The notes below the pieces were generated by a model, which did no database searches, had not been told where the DNA came from, and saw nothing but the letters and a program-made list of their open reading frames with translations. From Marinobacter sp. DY40_1A1 (GTDB lineage Bacteria > Pseudomonadota > Gammaproteobacteria > Pseudomonadales > Oleiphilaceae): a DNA stretch of 64,000 nucleotides. Below are positions 1-12,157 of the stretch, one piece after another. Location: the NCBI RefSeq assembly GCF_016597815.1, contig NZ_VCHA01000002.1:62001-126000 (forward strand), in the 5' to 3' direction. The position numbers were made by a program, and so were the translations under genes. Position 1 is the first letter of the stretch, and the number at the start of each line of letters is the position of its first letter.

Positions 1-322
1 GAACTCGATCCCAGGCAGGGTCTGTATTGTAGATGTTATCGTTGAGGCGCAATCTTACAAGGGCAACGCCGGTGCGCGCCGTGCCCTGGGCAACATCCAC
101 TTCTTCAACCTGGCGCAGCTCATCGCTAAGAGGTCTCAGTACCAGTCGCTCTACAGCATCGGCACTGGCCCCCGGGTAGCTTACCGAGACCAGCCCGGCC
201 CGGTAGGGAAATGAGGGATCTTCCTGGCGCGGCATGGTGCTGTATGCCGCGATACCCAGCAAACACAGCATGGTAACCACCATGCCCAACAATCGCTGGT
301 AATTGAGCAAACGGCGCGTCAT
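1..322 (-). CDS. RND efflux pump inner-membrane permease, N-terminal part (truncated by window edge)
   Basis: Inner-membrane proton/drug antiporter of the RND family, working with the adaptor encoded immediately upstream. Only about the first 107 residues are present. They begin MTRRLLNYQRL, then a hydrophobic first membrane segment (GMVVTMLCLLGIAAY), then the periplasmic start typical of RND pumps: MPRQEDPSF, YPGASADAVERLVLRPL and an EVDVAQG stretch. The ATG at 322 overlaps the adaptor's TGA by one base, so the two genes are translationally coupled. The phrase PRQEDPSF resembles the AcrB-like branch that pairs with single-lipoprotein adaptors. Substrate cannot be told from this fragment. Confidence 0.9.
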   Translation of the reverse strand, partial: MTRRLLNYQRLLGMVVTMLCLLGIAAYSTMPRQEDPSFPYRAGLVSVSYPGASADAVERLVLRPLSDELRQVEEVDVAQGTARTGVALVRLRLNDNIYNTDPAWDRV

Positions 323-1401
323 CAGCGCACCTCCACGGCATCACCGTCTGCAAGGCGCGTCATACCTGCATAAACCACTTGATCGCCGGGTTCCAGCTCA
401 CCTGTCCGCACCACAACGCGCTCACCTACAACACGCTCAACCTGTATGGGAACTCGCCGGGCAATGCCCTCACGTACCCGAAATACCGTCATGCCATCAG
501 CGCTGCGGAGCACGGACAAAAGCGGCACTGTCATGGCTGATTCCCGAGTGGGTGTAATACCCACTTCAACAGGCTCACCGGTATCCAGGGTATTGATCGG
601 CAAGCTAACCAGAACCGGATGCAACTCACCCCGGATAGCGCCCGCCTGAGCAATTTCAACAACCGAGCCAAGTACCGGAGCCTCAATTCGATTCTGCACA
701 GACCATACCGGCAATTCTTCATCTACCGCAACATGGGCGAGCAGGTAGGCAGGCACCCGTACCTCTACTTCCTTACCTTCAGGAGAAGACAGACGCATTA
801 CCGGTTGGCCGGCCGCTACAAACTCGTCTCTTTCGACCAGTAGCGCTTCCACACGACCACCAAACGGCGCTCGCAAAGCACTTTCTTCCAACAGTTGAGC
901 GGCCTCAGCCAATGCGGCCTGGGCTGTTGCTACGCTGGCCTTCAACGAATCCCGGCGAGCCGCAATCTGCTCAAGGTTTTGCTCTGAAACAACACCCCGC
1001 TCGTGCAGACGACTCGAACGCTCCCACTCACGCTTGGCTTGATCATAACGGGTGTTCAACTCGTCCAGCTTGGCTTTTGCCGAATCTCGCGCCGGTTCCA
1101 ACGCCGGATTGTAAACTCGCGCCAACAAGTCGCCGGCGGCGACGGTCTGGCCCAATTCCACTGCCCGTTCCCGAAGCGTTCCGCTAACCTGGAAGGTAAG
1201 CGTTGCACGCTGGGTTGACCTTACAATGCCGGAAAAACGCAGGGTGATTTCCTGAGCTTCGCCACCCGTAACCTCTGAAACACGCACCGAAACCACATGC
1301 CCACCCGAGGCAGCGGGGGCATCATCAGCCAGGCAACCAGATAAAAACAGGCCGCAGGCAGCAAGAAATAAAAGGGCAGCAGGGGTACGCGATGGTGTCA
1401 T
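322..1401 (-). CDS. RND efflux periplasmic adaptor (membrane fusion protein), lipoprotein
   Basis: Periplasmic adaptor linking the RND pump to an outer-membrane channel. The 359-residue product starts with a lipoprotein signal peptide and lipobox LSGC (Cys23). Then follow the first lipoyl half-motif (about residues 60-95, TVAAGDLLARVYNP), a long alpha-helical hairpin (about 100-170, heptad-like, DELNTRYDQAKREWERS), the second lipoyl half (LRAPFGGRVEALLVERDEFV) and beta-barrel/membrane-proximal domains to the C-terminus. It is the first gene of a divergent unit opposite the TetR gene, with a doubled palindrome between them, so local repression by that TetR is likely (inference). Family assignment is firm; the substrate is unknown. 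Confidence 0.92.
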   Translation of the reverse strand: MTPSRTPAALLFLAACGLFLSGCLADDAPAASGGHVVSVRVSEVTGGEAQEITLRFSGIVRSTQRATLTFQVSGTLRERAVELGQTVAAGDLLARVYNPALEPARDSAKAKLDELNTRYDQAKREWERSSRLHERGVVSEQNLEQIAARRDSLKASVATAQAALAEAAQLLEESALRAPFGGRVEALLVERDEFVAAGQPVMRLSSPEGKEVEVRVPAYLLAHVAVDEELPVWSVQNRIEAPVLGSVVEIAQAGAIRGELHPVLVSLPINTLDTGEPVEVGITPTRESAMTVPLLSVLRSADGMTVFRVREGIARRVPIQVERVVGERVVVRTGELEPGDQVVYAGMTRLADGDAVEVR

Positions 1402-1472
1402 AAAGTATCCTTTCGTCCGTGCTCAAGTTGTTGTTGATACCGCTTCCTGCGGAAATCCGGGGCGTTAAGCCC

Positions 1473-1503
1473 GACATGATGTCATTCTTTGACATTATGT
1501 CAA
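1473..1503. promoter_or_regulatory. Doubled palindromic operator between efflux and TetR genes
   Basis: Two copies of GACATNATGTC lie at 1473-1483 and 1491-1501, centres 18 bp apart. The second extends to TTGACATTATGTCAA (1489-1503). They sit between the divergent adaptor gene and the TetR gene (start 1566). This is the usual place and geometry for a TetR-family operator bound by two dimers. Binding by this TetR is inference. Confidence 0.6.
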
Positions 1504-1565
1504 TAATCAGCTTTCATTCTCCAATTGAAAAATTAACCGTTGAAAGAGCCTGACGAGAGAACCCG

Positions 1566-2204
1566 ATGACTGAACCGCTGAAAACACGCCGTGAACGGGA
1601 AAAACAGGCCCGCTACGACACGATTCTGGACGCCGCTGAACGGGTCTTTTCAGAGAAGGGCTACGAACGCACCTCCATGGATGACATTGCCCGCACGGCA
1701 AGCCTGAGCCGGGCTCTACTGTATGTCTACTTCAAAGATAAGGCGGCAATTCAACGGGGCATCATGCTGCGTGCAGGGCATAGCTTGTATGAACGCTTCA
1801 GAAAGGCACGGCTGACTGCCGATACGGGGCTGGCGCAAATTCGCGCTATGGGGGAATCCTATTATCGTTTCTATCTGGATGAGCCAGATTATTTCTCTGC
1901 CCTCACCAAAGCCTCCACCGCTATGGCTGAGGCAGATGAAACCCAAGCCAAAGAAATGCTTTGCTCAAAGACAGAGCTGATGGCGCTGATGACTGAGGCC
2001 ATAGAGCTGGGGCTGAAAGATGGCACCATGAGCCGTCAACGTATCCACAGCCCGGAGCAGACCGCGCTCTATCTACGCGGGGCACTGCACGGCGCTCTCT
2101 TGTTGTGCCAATCCGAAGCCAGCGAGAGTGGCGATAACTTCCCGGCCGAAAGCCTTATCCGACACACGATGGATATGCTGGCTTCTTCGATTGCGGCACC
2201 CTGA
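1566..2204 (+). CDS. TetR/AcrR family transcriptional regulator
   Basis: 212-residue DNA-binding repressor. The N-terminal HTH domain is clear at about residues 15-62: ILDAAERVFSEKGYERTSMD, then DIARTASLSRALLYVYFKDK, the classic TetR recognition-helix region ending in YxYFxxK. The remainder is a helical ligand-binding/dimer domain that I cannot assign to a ligand. The gene is divergent from the RND efflux genes and convergent with aruB (31 bp between ends). By analogy with AcrR/NalC-type pairs it probably represses the efflux operon and itself through the paired palindromes at 1473-1503. Confidence 0.9.
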   Translation: MTEPLKTRREREKQARYDTILDAAERVFSEKGYERTSMDDIARTASLSRALLYVYFKDKAAIQRGIMLRAGHSLYERFRKARLTADTGLAQIRAMGESYYRFYLDEPDYFSALTKASTAMAEADETQAKEMLCSKTELMALMTEAIELGLKDGTMSRQRIHSPEQTALYLRGALHGALLLCQSEASESGDNFPAESLIRHTMDMLASSIAAP

Positions 2205-2235
2205 CCATGCTTTTTCGGAGCAACCGGGAAGGCTG

Positions 2236-3576
2236 CTACATCTGGAAATCGTAAATAGAACCCAGCCCCAGAATTCCGGTCAGTTCATCCAGCGCTTTGC
2301 GCACTTCTTCCAGCAGCATGGGGTCGGCCAGGTCTTCCCTGCCAAGTTCGCTACGGTAGTGGGCTTCAACCCAGGTTGTCAGGCGCTCATAGAGCGCATC
2401 GGTCAGAATCACGCCCCGATGCATGGCCTTTAGTTCGTCGTCATTCAGAACCACTCGCAAACGCAGGCAAGCAGGGCCGCCGCCATTGCGCATGGACTGC
2501 TTCACATCAAACACTTCCACTGAGGTAATAGGCCCGCCAGAGGCCAGCAGCTTATCGAGGTACTTGCTCACAGAGGGCACTTCCCTGCACTCCCCCGGAA
2601 CCGCCAGCAGCATGCCATCGGGCGTATTCAGCAACTGGCTGTTGAACAGGTAAGAAGCCACCGCGTCTGAAACAGGCACTTCCGCACTGCTTACACGAAC
2701 AGCCTCCAGCTCAGCGCCAGTCAACCGGGCACGAATATCTGACAGCACCCGCTGTTCATCAAGAAACGCCAGGTCGTGATAGAAGAGCGTATTACCGTTA
2801 CCCACCGCGATAACGTCGTTATGAAACACTCCCGCATCAATGGCTGCCGGGTTTTGTTGAGCAAATACCAGATGCCCATCTTTCAGGCCGTGCAGGCGGG
2901 CGATAGCCTGTGAGGCCTCAAGAGTCTGCCGGGCCGGGTATTTTTTCGGAGCCGGGGCTTGCTCGTTGAATGCAATCTGGCCATACACAAATAGCTCCAC
3001 CCCCGGGTCACCATATCCGCCGCAAAGACGGGTGTGGTTGGCTGCGCCTTCATCACCAAAGTGACTGACCGAAGGCAGCGCCGGGTGATGGGCAAAATAC
3101 CCTTCGTCCGCGAAGATAGATTTGAGCATGCGGCCAGTTACCCTGTGCTCAATGGAGCGATGGAACTTGGCGCTCAAGTTGGCGGGGGTGAAATGCACCC
3201 TGTGGTCGTCTGTATCGGCACTGGGTGAAACCGTAGCCGCATTAGCTGTCCACATGGACGAAGCCGAGGCCACAGCCGCCAAGATCGACGGGCTGGATTT
3301 AGCTGCTCGCGCCAGAATTTGTGCATCCGTGCCGCTGAACCCAAGCGCTTTCAGAGAAGGTATATGAGGGCGCTCATGGGGTGGCAATACACCCTGAACG
3401 TAGCCCCGATCTGCCAGGCGCTTCATTTTCGCCAACCCCTGAAGCGCTGCTTCCCGGGGGTTGGATAGCGCATTCACATTGGACTTCGATGCCACATTGC
3501 CCCAGGACAGGCCCGCATAATTGTGGGTTGGGCCAACCAGGCCATCAAAGTTTGCTTCTACCGCATGTTTTGCCAT
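2236..3576 (-). CDS. astB: N-succinylarginine dihydrolase (AruB/AstB)
   Basis: Second step of the arginine succinyltransferase (AST) pathway: hydrolysis of N2-succinylarginine to N2-succinylornithine with release of CO2 and two NH3. The 446 residues match the family length (E. coli about 447). Typical features are the start [19 protein letters not shown] and candidate catalytic residues Glu176 (GDEGAANH), His252 (GVFHNDV) and Cys370 ([10 protein letters not shown]), corresponding to the Glu-His-Cys triad of this amidinotransferase-fold enzyme. It is the last gene of the aruCFGDB cluster. The expected aruE (succinylglutamate desuccinylase) does not follow; the TetR gene converges instead. Confidence 0.97.
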   Translation of the reverse strand: MAKHAVEANFDGLVGPTHNYAGLSWGNVASKSNVNALSNPREAALQGLAKMKRLADRGYVQGVLPPHERPHIPSLKALGFSGTDAQILARAAKSSPSILAAVASASSMWTANAATVSPSADTDDHRVHFTPANLSAKFHRSIEHRVTGRMLKSIFADEGYFAHHPALPSVSHFGDEGAANHTRLCGGYGDPGVELFVYGQIAFNEQAPAPKKYPARQTLEASQAIARLHGLKDGHLVFAQQNPAAIDAGVFHNDVIAVGNGNTLFYHDLAFLDEQRVLSDIRARLTGAELEAVRVSSAEVPVSDAVASYLFNSQLLNTPDGMLLAVPGECREVPSVSKYLDKLLASGGPITSVEVFDVKQSMRNGGGPACLRLRVVLNDDELKAMHRGVILTDALYERLTTWVEAHYRSELGREDLADPMLLEEVRKALDELTGILGLGSIYDFQM

Positions 3577-3628
3577 GTCTGGGAATTCCGTCCATCCGGA
3601 TTCAGGGAATAAATCTCAACGTTGCCAA

Positions 3629-6200
<2,572 letters not shown>

Positions 6201-6207
<7 letters not shown>

Positions 6208-7241
6208 GGCGCTACCCTCACTTCATCACCAGCGGTCTTCTCCAGTAAACTCCAGACCTTCACAGGTACCTTAAGGGTACCCTCAAGCGTGCCGGCTGCG
6301 CGGGCCAGAGTGCAACGAAATCCGGCGCCGTCACCCGCTGCAATCAGGCAAAGATCCCCACCTCCATCGTCAGCATCACCCACAGCACCATGGAGAGCTT
6401 TGAGCTGGCTGGTCACCAGCGTGTGTAAGGCATCAGTGCGCGCTTCCAGCACTGGCCCGCCGTCAAAAATGTCCAGATAACAGCCGGCCTGGAACCCTTC
6501 TCTCTGTAGCAGTTCAAGGTTTGGCACTGTCAGTTCATGGGGCTGCCCTAACGCCTCCTGCGCTGCCTCGGAAAGCAAAGTGACATACACAGGATGCGGC
6601 GGCATAAGCTCCGCAATAAAGGTTTTACTGAGCGCACCCGAGTGCTGGTCCGCCGTTTCAAAGTCCATATTGAAAAAGTGACGCCCCAGGCTGTCCCAGA
6701 ATGGCACGCTGCCATCTGCATGCTGAACGCCCTGAATTTCCACTGCAACGCGCTGGGTGAACCAGTCGCGATGCCCGGCAATGAACAGGATTCGGGCTCT
6801 CGACAAGAGTTCAAAGGCTTCCGTGTTGCGCAATTCCGGGGTAATGGAAAACGAACACAGCAGTGTGTGATCGGTCAATCCGTGGCTGGGATAGAGAACG
6901 TCTACGCGGCTTGATATGCCAAGTTCGTGGGAGGCGTGAATCAATGCATCACGGCGGTAGTTATAAAACGGCTGACCATTGCCCGCACGGGCATCGATAC
7001 CAGCTGCGCCGTGAACCCTGCCAGTGGCGGTATCTTCCAGAACAAACAGAAATCTTGGCAATGGGCCGCCAGCAATGGTTTTACCGGCGAGAGAAGTAAG
7101 CGAGTGTTTTATTTTTTCGGCAAGGGCTTCACGCTGCCGGGGCAGCGTGGATGAAAGGCGGGCGGTTTCTGAACCAGCCGCGCCTGCAATTTCCAGTATC
7201 TGGTTCACGTCATCCGGTAGTGCCGGACGTACCAACCACAT
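6201..7241 (-). CDS. aruF: Arginine/ornithine N-succinyltransferase, first subunit (AruF)
   Basis: Paralogous partner of AruG in the arginine succinyltransferase. The 346 residues start MWLVRPALPDDVNQI with an AGGAG Shine-Dalgarno that overlaps the aruC stop codon. Shared family blocks are visible: FYNYRRDALIHASHELGI, HTLLCSFSITPELRNTEAF, FIAELMPPHPVYVTLL and YLDIFDGGPVLEARTDA. The C-terminal 60 residues (from about 285) are less conserved against AruG. It lies 8 bp after aruC. Together with aruC it shows the order expected for the AST pathway of pseudomonads. Confidence 0.93.
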
Positions 7242-7249
7242 AAGATCTC

Positions 7250-8464
7250 CTAGGCAGTCAGTCTCTTCACCGCCGCTTCGAAACGCTCAAGCGCTTCATC
7301 AATATCAGTATCCGGAATGATCAGCGAAGGTGCCAACCGAATCACATCAGCGCCAGCAATCAACACCATCACACCTTCATCCAGGCCAGCGTTGAGAAAC
7401 TCTTTCGCCTTGCCTTTCCATTTTTCAGTCAGCACACAACCCAGCAAAAGCCCCTCACCGCGCACTTCACTGAAGACATCATAACGCTTGCCAATATCCA
7501 TCATGCCTTTACGCAGGTGATCAGCGCGGGCCTTAACGCCTTTCAGGATCTCGGGCTGGCTCACGGTATCGAGTACCTTCTGGGCAACGGCACAGGCCAG
7601 CGCATTGCCGCCATAGGTGCTGCCGTGGGTGCCAATACCAAGGCTGGCTGCCACTTTTGCCGTGGTCAACATGGCGGCTACCGGGAAACCACCGCCCAAA
7701 CCTTTGGCGCTGGTAAGAATATCAGGCACCACACCGTACATCTGATATGCATACAAATGGCCTGTACGGCCTACTCCAGACTGCACTTCATCAAAAATCA
7801 GCAAGGCATTGTTATCATCACAGAGCTTGCGCAAACCTTCCAGAAACTCAGGGTCAGCCGGAACCACACCGCTTTCACCCTGAATCGGCTCCACAACCAC
7901 AGCGCAGGTCTTCGCCTTGGAGATCAGCTTTTTGACGGATTCCAGGTCGTTAAAGTCTGCGTGGTGAATACCACCTGGCGCAGGCTCAAATCCCTCCAGG
8001 TATTTTGCCTGTCCGCCCACACTCACGGTGAACAAGGTACGGCCGTGGAAGGCGTTCTTGAAGGAGATAATTTCGTGCTTCTCCGGGCCTGTGTGCTCCC
8101 AGCCATAACGACGTGCCAGTTTGAACGCCGCCTCGTTGGCTTCACCACCGGAGTTGGCAAAGAACACTCGCTCGGCAAACGTGAGATCGCATAAAGTTTT
8201 GGCCAAACGCAAAGCCGGCTCGTTAGTCATCACGTTAGAGAGGTGCCAGATTTTCTCTGCCTGCTCCATCAATGCACCAATCAGCCCGGGATGCGAATGC
8301 CCGAGACAGCTCACGGCAATGCCACCCTGAAGATCTATAAACTCGCGGCCGTCCTGATCCCAAATCCGGGAACCCTCGCCTCGCACGGGAATAATAGAAC
8401 CCGGTGCGTAGTTGGGGACCATAACTTCATCAAACAGTTCTCGGCTGACAGGTTCTTTGTTCAT
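7250..8464 (-). CDS. aruC: Succinylornithine/acetylornithine aminotransferase (AruC)
   Basis: PLP-dependent class III aminotransferase that acts on succinylornithine (and commonly N-acetylornithine), giving succinylglutamate semialdehyde. The 404 residues match Pseudomonas AruC (about 406). Visible signatures are [17 protein letters not shown] (phosphate/cofactor region), [21 protein letters not shown] and the PLP Schiff-base lysine Lys254 in [12 protein letters not shown]. It is the first gene of the aru cluster; 122 bp separate it from the next upstream gene, the only sizeable spacer where an operon promoter could sit. I could not identify a clear ArgR box. Confidence 0.95.
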   Translation of the reverse strand: MNKEPVSRELFDEVMVPNYAPGSIIPVRGEGSRIWDQDGREFIDLQGGIAVSCLGHSHPGLIGALMEQAEKIWHLSNVMTNEPALRLAKTLCDLTFAERVFFANSGGEANEAAFKLARRYGWEHTGPEKHEIISFKNAFHGRTLFTVSVGGQAKYLEGFEPAPGGIHHADFNDLESVKKLISKAKTCAVVVEPIQGESGVVPADPEFLEGLRKLCDDNNALLIFDEVQSGVGRTGHLYAYQMYGVVPDILTSAKGLGGGFPVAAMLTTAKVAASLGIGTHGSTYGGNALACAVAQKVLDTVSQPEILKGVKARADHLRKGMMDIGKRYDVFSEVRGEGLLLGCVLTEKWKGKAKEFLNAGLDEGVMVLIAGADVIRLAPSLIIPDTDIDEALERFEAAVKRLTA

Positions 8465-8586
8465 AGATCTCTCTCGGAAAAGCAGTTAAGCCTATAAAAA
8501 TAGTAGAGTTGCCGGCGTAGGCAAGTAAGTAGGTGTGCGGATCAGTCACTTATACTACGCCACTTGATGCCTCAGCACATCTGGCG

Positions 8587-9108
8587 CTATCGCCGCTGTA
8601 AAGTTCCGTCACACCACTGCAACACAGCCTCTTCTGAAAAAGGCAGGTCTATTGCCTGGCCACCACCAAACTCATGCCACTGGGAAAGGAACTTGCGCTT
8701 GACCACCGTCAAAACCGGAATACCAGCATCAAGCAACTGAATAATCTCTGCGCGGCAGCCTTTGCCATCTATTTCCTGCTGCCCAAACCGATTCACAACA
8801 GCCAGCCGCGGCGGCTGATTCAGTAACGCACGCAACACCTTGGTTGCATCCGCAAGCCCATGCGGGTCGAGGCAACAGGATTGCGACTCCTTCCCCAGGT
8901 TCTGGGCAATGGAATATTCCTTGCCGGTTTCCAGATCCTGAAGCGCCATTGGCGCTCGGCGCAGGCCCTGTTCATTCAATACCATCGCCAGACCGGCGGT
9001 TCTGTCACCACGCTGGTTCAGTGTCGCTGCGACCATGTGCAGCAGTTTATCCACGGGCTGCTCGTCGTTGTCGTAGATAACAGCGGCGAGGTTCAATTCT
9101 GTGCTCAT
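8587..9108 (-). CDS. DUF2478-like protein of unknown function
   Basis: About 173 residues when started at the ATG at 9108; an in-frame GTG at 9126 would add six residues but overlap the upstream gene more. The sequence has an alpha/beta feel (LNLAAVIYDNDE, LAVVNRFGQQEIDGKGCR, AGIPVLTVVKRKFLSQWHEF). It resembles the DUF2478 family, proteins of unknown role often near molybdate transport, because of the LAVVNRFG...EGxGxR...GIPVLTxV pattern. There are no molybdate genes here. It overlaps or abuts the OYE-type gene upstream, so the two are probably co-transcribed. Family call is from memory of the motif; function unknown. Confidence 0.65.
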   Translation of the reverse strand: MSTELNLAAVIYDNDEQPVDKLLHMVAATLNQRGDRTAGLAMVLNEQGLRRAPMALQDLETGKEYSIAQNLGKESQSCCLDPHGLADATKVLRALLNQPPRLAVVNRFGQQEIDGKGCRAEIIQLLDAGIPVLTVVKRKFLSQWHEFGGGQAIDLPFSEEAVLQWCDGTLQRR

Positions 9109-9118
9109 AATTTCGGAC

Positions 9119-10393
9119 CTATTCACCAGCGCGCAACCGGGTTCTGACGCCCCTGGTTGTCATTACACCCAGTACTTCAACCAGTGACCACAGCCCCCGG
9201 TCGTGCTGTCGAGGCGGCTTGCCATTGCCCATGCGCCCAAGTTGGCGCGCGTACCAGCTCACCTCCATCAACGCCATGTTGTCGATTGCCTTGATACCGG
9301 TTTTGATCGGTTTTACAAGGCTGGTAAAGGCTTCCCCCGACATGACCCGGTTTGGCAGATCCGGCTCCACTGCAAGCGGCCGGGCCAATCCCACCAGATC
9401 CGTCGCTCCGGAGGCCAGAGCATGGGCCATACCCTCGCTGGTACGAAAGCCCCCGGTAACCATCAAGGGCACATCCGCGCGCTTGCGCACCTTCTCTGCA
9501 AATGCCAGAAAGTATGCTTCCCGTGCCAGGGTGCTCTGCTTTACGTCTCCATCCCCTTTGCCTTTATTGGTTCCCTTCGCCATGGCAGGGCTCTCGTAAT
9601 TGCCCCCTGAGATCTCAACCAGGTCAATTCCCTCGCTCGCCAGAGCATCGATAACCGCCAGGGACTCCTCCTCGGTGAAACCACCACGCTGAAAATCCGC
9701 CGAGTTCAATTTGATACCCACGCAAAAACCGGGTTGAGTTGACGCACGAATCGCTCGATAAACTTCAAGCACAAACCTCATCCGTTTCTCTGCGGATCCG
9801 CCCCACTCATCCGTGCGCTGGTTGTGGTGCGGCGACAAAAACTGACTTACCAGATACCCGTGAGCGCCGTGGATCTGCACGCCATCAAATCCTGCCTTCT
9901 CGGCAATGGCGGCACTGCGGGCAAACCGCTGAACAATGTCCTCAACTTCTGGCCCGGTGAGTGCTCTGGGCGTGCCGAACATGCTTTGCATTTCCTTGCG
10001 GAACGGGATAGCACTCGGCGACACCGGCGCCTTGTTGAGCATCTTCGGGATCTGTTTACCCGGATGGTTCAGCTGCATCCAGATCTGCTTACCCCCCACC
10101 TTGCCGGCTGCAGCCCACGCCTTGAGAAGCTCGATGTCCTGCTCATCCTCCAGCACAATATTCTGTGGCTCGCCAATATGCCGGCGATCGATCATCACGT
10201 TTCCGGTAATCGACAACCCCGTTCCGCCTTCAGCCCAGGTGCGGTAGAGCGTAACCAGTTCTTGGGTAGCCCGGTTATCAATCGTGCCCAGAGCCTCACT
10301 CATGGCAGACTTGGCGAAGCGATTGGGAATAACGGATCCGTTCTTGAGCTTTAGCGGTTTGGAAAGAACTTCAGCGGGGTTCATGACGAGCAT
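9119..10393 (-). CDS. NADH:flavin oxidoreductase, Old Yellow Enzyme family
   Basis: FMN-dependent ene-reductase-like TIM barrel of 424 residues. Evidence: start region PLKLKNGSVIPNRFAKSAM, GKQIWMQLNHPGKQIP, then GVQIHGAHGYLVSQFLSP (His-x-x-His FMN/substrate site), NQRTDEWGGS, SGGNYESP and the phosphate-binding end VTGGFRTSEGM...GLARPLAVEPDLP. The size is that of the short YqjM/XenA-like or NADH:flavin oxidoreductase class without an added Fe-S domain. Physiological substrate unknown. It lies downstream of the aceF terminator, and an alternative start three codons inside (Met4) is possible. Confidence 0.9.
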   Translation of the reverse strand: MLVMNPAEVLSKPLKLKNGSVIPNRFAKSAMSEALGTIDNRATQELVTLYRTWAEGGTGLSITGNVMIDRRHIGEPQNIVLEDEQDIELLKAWAAAGKVGGKQIWMQLNHPGKQIPKMLNKAPVSPSAIPFRKEMQSMFGTPRALTGPEVEDIVQRFARSAAIAEKAGFDGVQIHGAHGYLVSQFLSPHHNQRTDEWGGSAEKRMRFVLEVYRAIRASTQPGFCVGIKLNSADFQRGGFTEEESLAVIDALASEGIDLVEISGGNYESPAMAKGTNKGKGDGDVKQSTLAREAYFLAFAEKVRKRADVPLMVTGGFRTSEGMAHALASGATDLVGLARPLAVEPDLPNRVMSGEAFTSLVKPIKTGIKAIDNMALMEVSWYARQLGRMGNGKPPRQHDRGLWSLVEVLGVMTTRGVRTRLRAGE

Positions 10394-10433
10394 CTCTGAT
10401 GGGTCTCTGAATCACTTTATGGTGACAGAATAC

Positions 10434-10471
10434 AAAAAATCCGCCCCAGCCAGGAAGACTGAAGGCGGATT
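10434..10471 (-). terminator. Intrinsic terminator downstream of aceF
   Basis: On the minus strand AATCCGCC (10471-10464) pairs with GGCGGATT (10445-10438) across an 18-nt loop, followed by a run of T. It lies 24 bp after the aceF stop. Confidence 0.75.
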
Positions 10472-10494
10472 CAACGTTATCAACCTACCAGAGC

Positions 10495-12147
10495 TTAGAG
10501 CAACAGGGTACGAATATCCCCTAGTAGCTGACTGAGCAGCGAGGTAAAGCGCGCCGCATCAGCGCCATTCACGGCACGATGATCGTAGGACAAAGACAGC
10601 GGCAGCATCAGCCTTGGCTGAAACTCGCTTCCATCCCACACAGGCTTCATAGCCGCTCTGGAAACCCCCAGTATCGCTACCTCCGGCGAATTCACAATCG
10701 GCGTGAATGCCGTACCACCGATACCGCCCAAGCTTGTGATGGTGAAACAGGCGCCCTGCATTTCTGCAGGTTTTAACTTCCTGTCACGGGCTTTCTGGGC
10801 AAGCTCGGCACTTTCTGCCGCCAGCTCCCACAGTCCCTTCTGATCCACATCACGAATCACCGGAACCATCAGCCCGTTGGGTGTATCCACTGCAATACCA
10901 ATGTGAATGTATTGCTTGTGAACCACCTCTTTGCGCTCCATATCAAGAGACACGTTGAACTGCGGCAGCTCGGCCAGTGCCGTTGCACAGGCCTTCAGAA
11001 TGAACGGCAGAGGCGTCATCTTCACGCCCTTCTTCTCACCCGCCGCTTTCTGGGATTTTCGGAATGCCTCCATATCGGAGATATCCGCATCCTCAAACTG
11101 GGTTACGTGGGGCACATTAAGCCAGCTACGCTGCATGTTGCTGGCAGTAACCGCCATCATCCGTGACATAGGCTCTCGCTCTATGTCGCCGAACTGGCTG
11201 AAATCTGGCAGCTTCACACCCGGTATTCCCGATCCCGTACCAGCGCCCGAGCCTCCCTGCTGAGTCTGTTGCAGCTGACTTTTCACATAGTCGTTCACAT
11301 CGTCTTTCAGAATCCGGCTTTTCGGGCCAGATCCTTTGATGCGAGTCATATCTGCACCCAGCTCTCTAGCCAGTTTGCGCACAGCCGGGCCAGCATGAAC
11401 TCTGGCACCCGGTGAGGGTGGCTCGTAGGTTGAACTTTGCGGCTGCACCTCCGGCTCTTTCGGTGGTGCTCCCTCTGACTTGGGCTCAGGCTTCGAATCC
11501 TGGCTGGAGCCTGACGATTCCTCGCTCTGCTCTTCAACTTCTTCATCACCGTCGTCGGCAACCATCATCTCCAGAAGTTTGTCACCCTCTGAAAGCTTGT
11601 CACCTTCGGCAACCAGAACCTTTACCACTTTGCCAGCATAAGGTGACGGTATATCCATAGATGCCTTATCAGATTCAACCGTCACCAAAGATGCATCTAC
11701 CTCAATGGTATCGCCTTCAGATATGTTGACTTCGATAACCGGCACTTCTTCCATCCCATCCAGAGGCGGAACCAGCACCGTTTCCTTGCGGGAGCCGCCA
11801 GACTTTTTCTTCGGCTCCGGCTTGCTCTTTTCAGGCTCTGATTTGTCCTCGGAACTGGCGCCACTTTCTGCTTTCGCTTCCGGCTCATCCTCCGCTCCGC
11901 CAGCGGCGCCTTCCGCGTCCATCATCGCCACCACGTCGCCTTCTTTCACCTTGTCTCCAACCTTCACGGAAAGCTTGGTGATCTTACCGGCACCAGGGGA
12001 TGGCAAATCTACGGAGGCCTTATCGGTTTCAACAGTCAGAATCGAGTCCTCTGCCTCCACCGAATCGCCGACACTTACCAGAATCTCAATTATCTCAACT
12101 TCATCTGCCCCGCCGAGATCGGGAACCTTGATTTCCTGTTCGCTCAT
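10495..12147 (-). CDS. aceF: Pyruvate dehydrogenase E2, dihydrolipoamide acetyltransferase
   Basis: E2 core of the pyruvate dehydrogenase complex; moves the acetyl group to CoA. 550 residues from the ATG at 12147, chosen because an AAGGAG Shine-Dalgarno sits 7 bp upstream and the protein then starts MSEQEIKVPDLGG; an earlier in-frame start would run back into aceE. Domains: two lipoyl domains with lipoyl lysines in ETDKAS (about residue 43) and ESDKAS (about 165), each followed by an acidic/Ser/Pro linker; a peripheral subunit-binding domain (AGPAVRKLARELGADM, about 255-290); and a catalytic domain ending with the active-site DHRAVNGA. Two lipoyl domains rather than three is the Pseudomonas pattern. 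It is 10 bp downstream of aceE. Confidence 0.97.
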   Translation of the reverse strand: MSEQEIKVPDLGGADEVEIIEILVSVGDSVEAEDSILTVETDKASVDLPSPGAGKITKLSVKVGDKVKEGDVVAMMDAEGAAGGAEDEPEAKAESGASSEDKSEPEKSKPEPKKKSGGSRKETVLVPPLDGMEEVPVIEVNISEGDTIEVDASLVTVESDKASMDIPSPYAGKVVKVLVAEGDKLSEGDKLLEMMVADDGDEEVEEQSEESSGSSQDSKPEPKSEGAPPKEPEVQPQSSTYEPPSPGARVHAGPAVRKLARELGADMTRIKGSGPKSRILKDDVNDYVKSQLQQTQQGGSGAGTGSGIPGVKLPDFSQFGDIEREPMSRMMAVTASNMQRSWLNVPHVTQFEDADISDMEAFRKSQKAAGEKKGVKMTPLPFILKACATALAELPQFNVSLDMERKEVVHKQYIHIGIAVDTPNGLMVPVIRDVDQKGLWELAAESAELAQKARDRKLKPAEMQGACFTITSLGGIGGTAFTPIVNSPEVAILGVSRAAMKPVWDGSEFQPRLMLPLSLSYDHRAVNGADAARFTSLLSQLLGDIRTLLL

Positions 12148-12157
12148 GACGGTCTCC

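Noticed and set aside
8465..8586. ArgR operator before aruC
   Set aside because: No convincing ArgR-like palindrome could be identified by eye.
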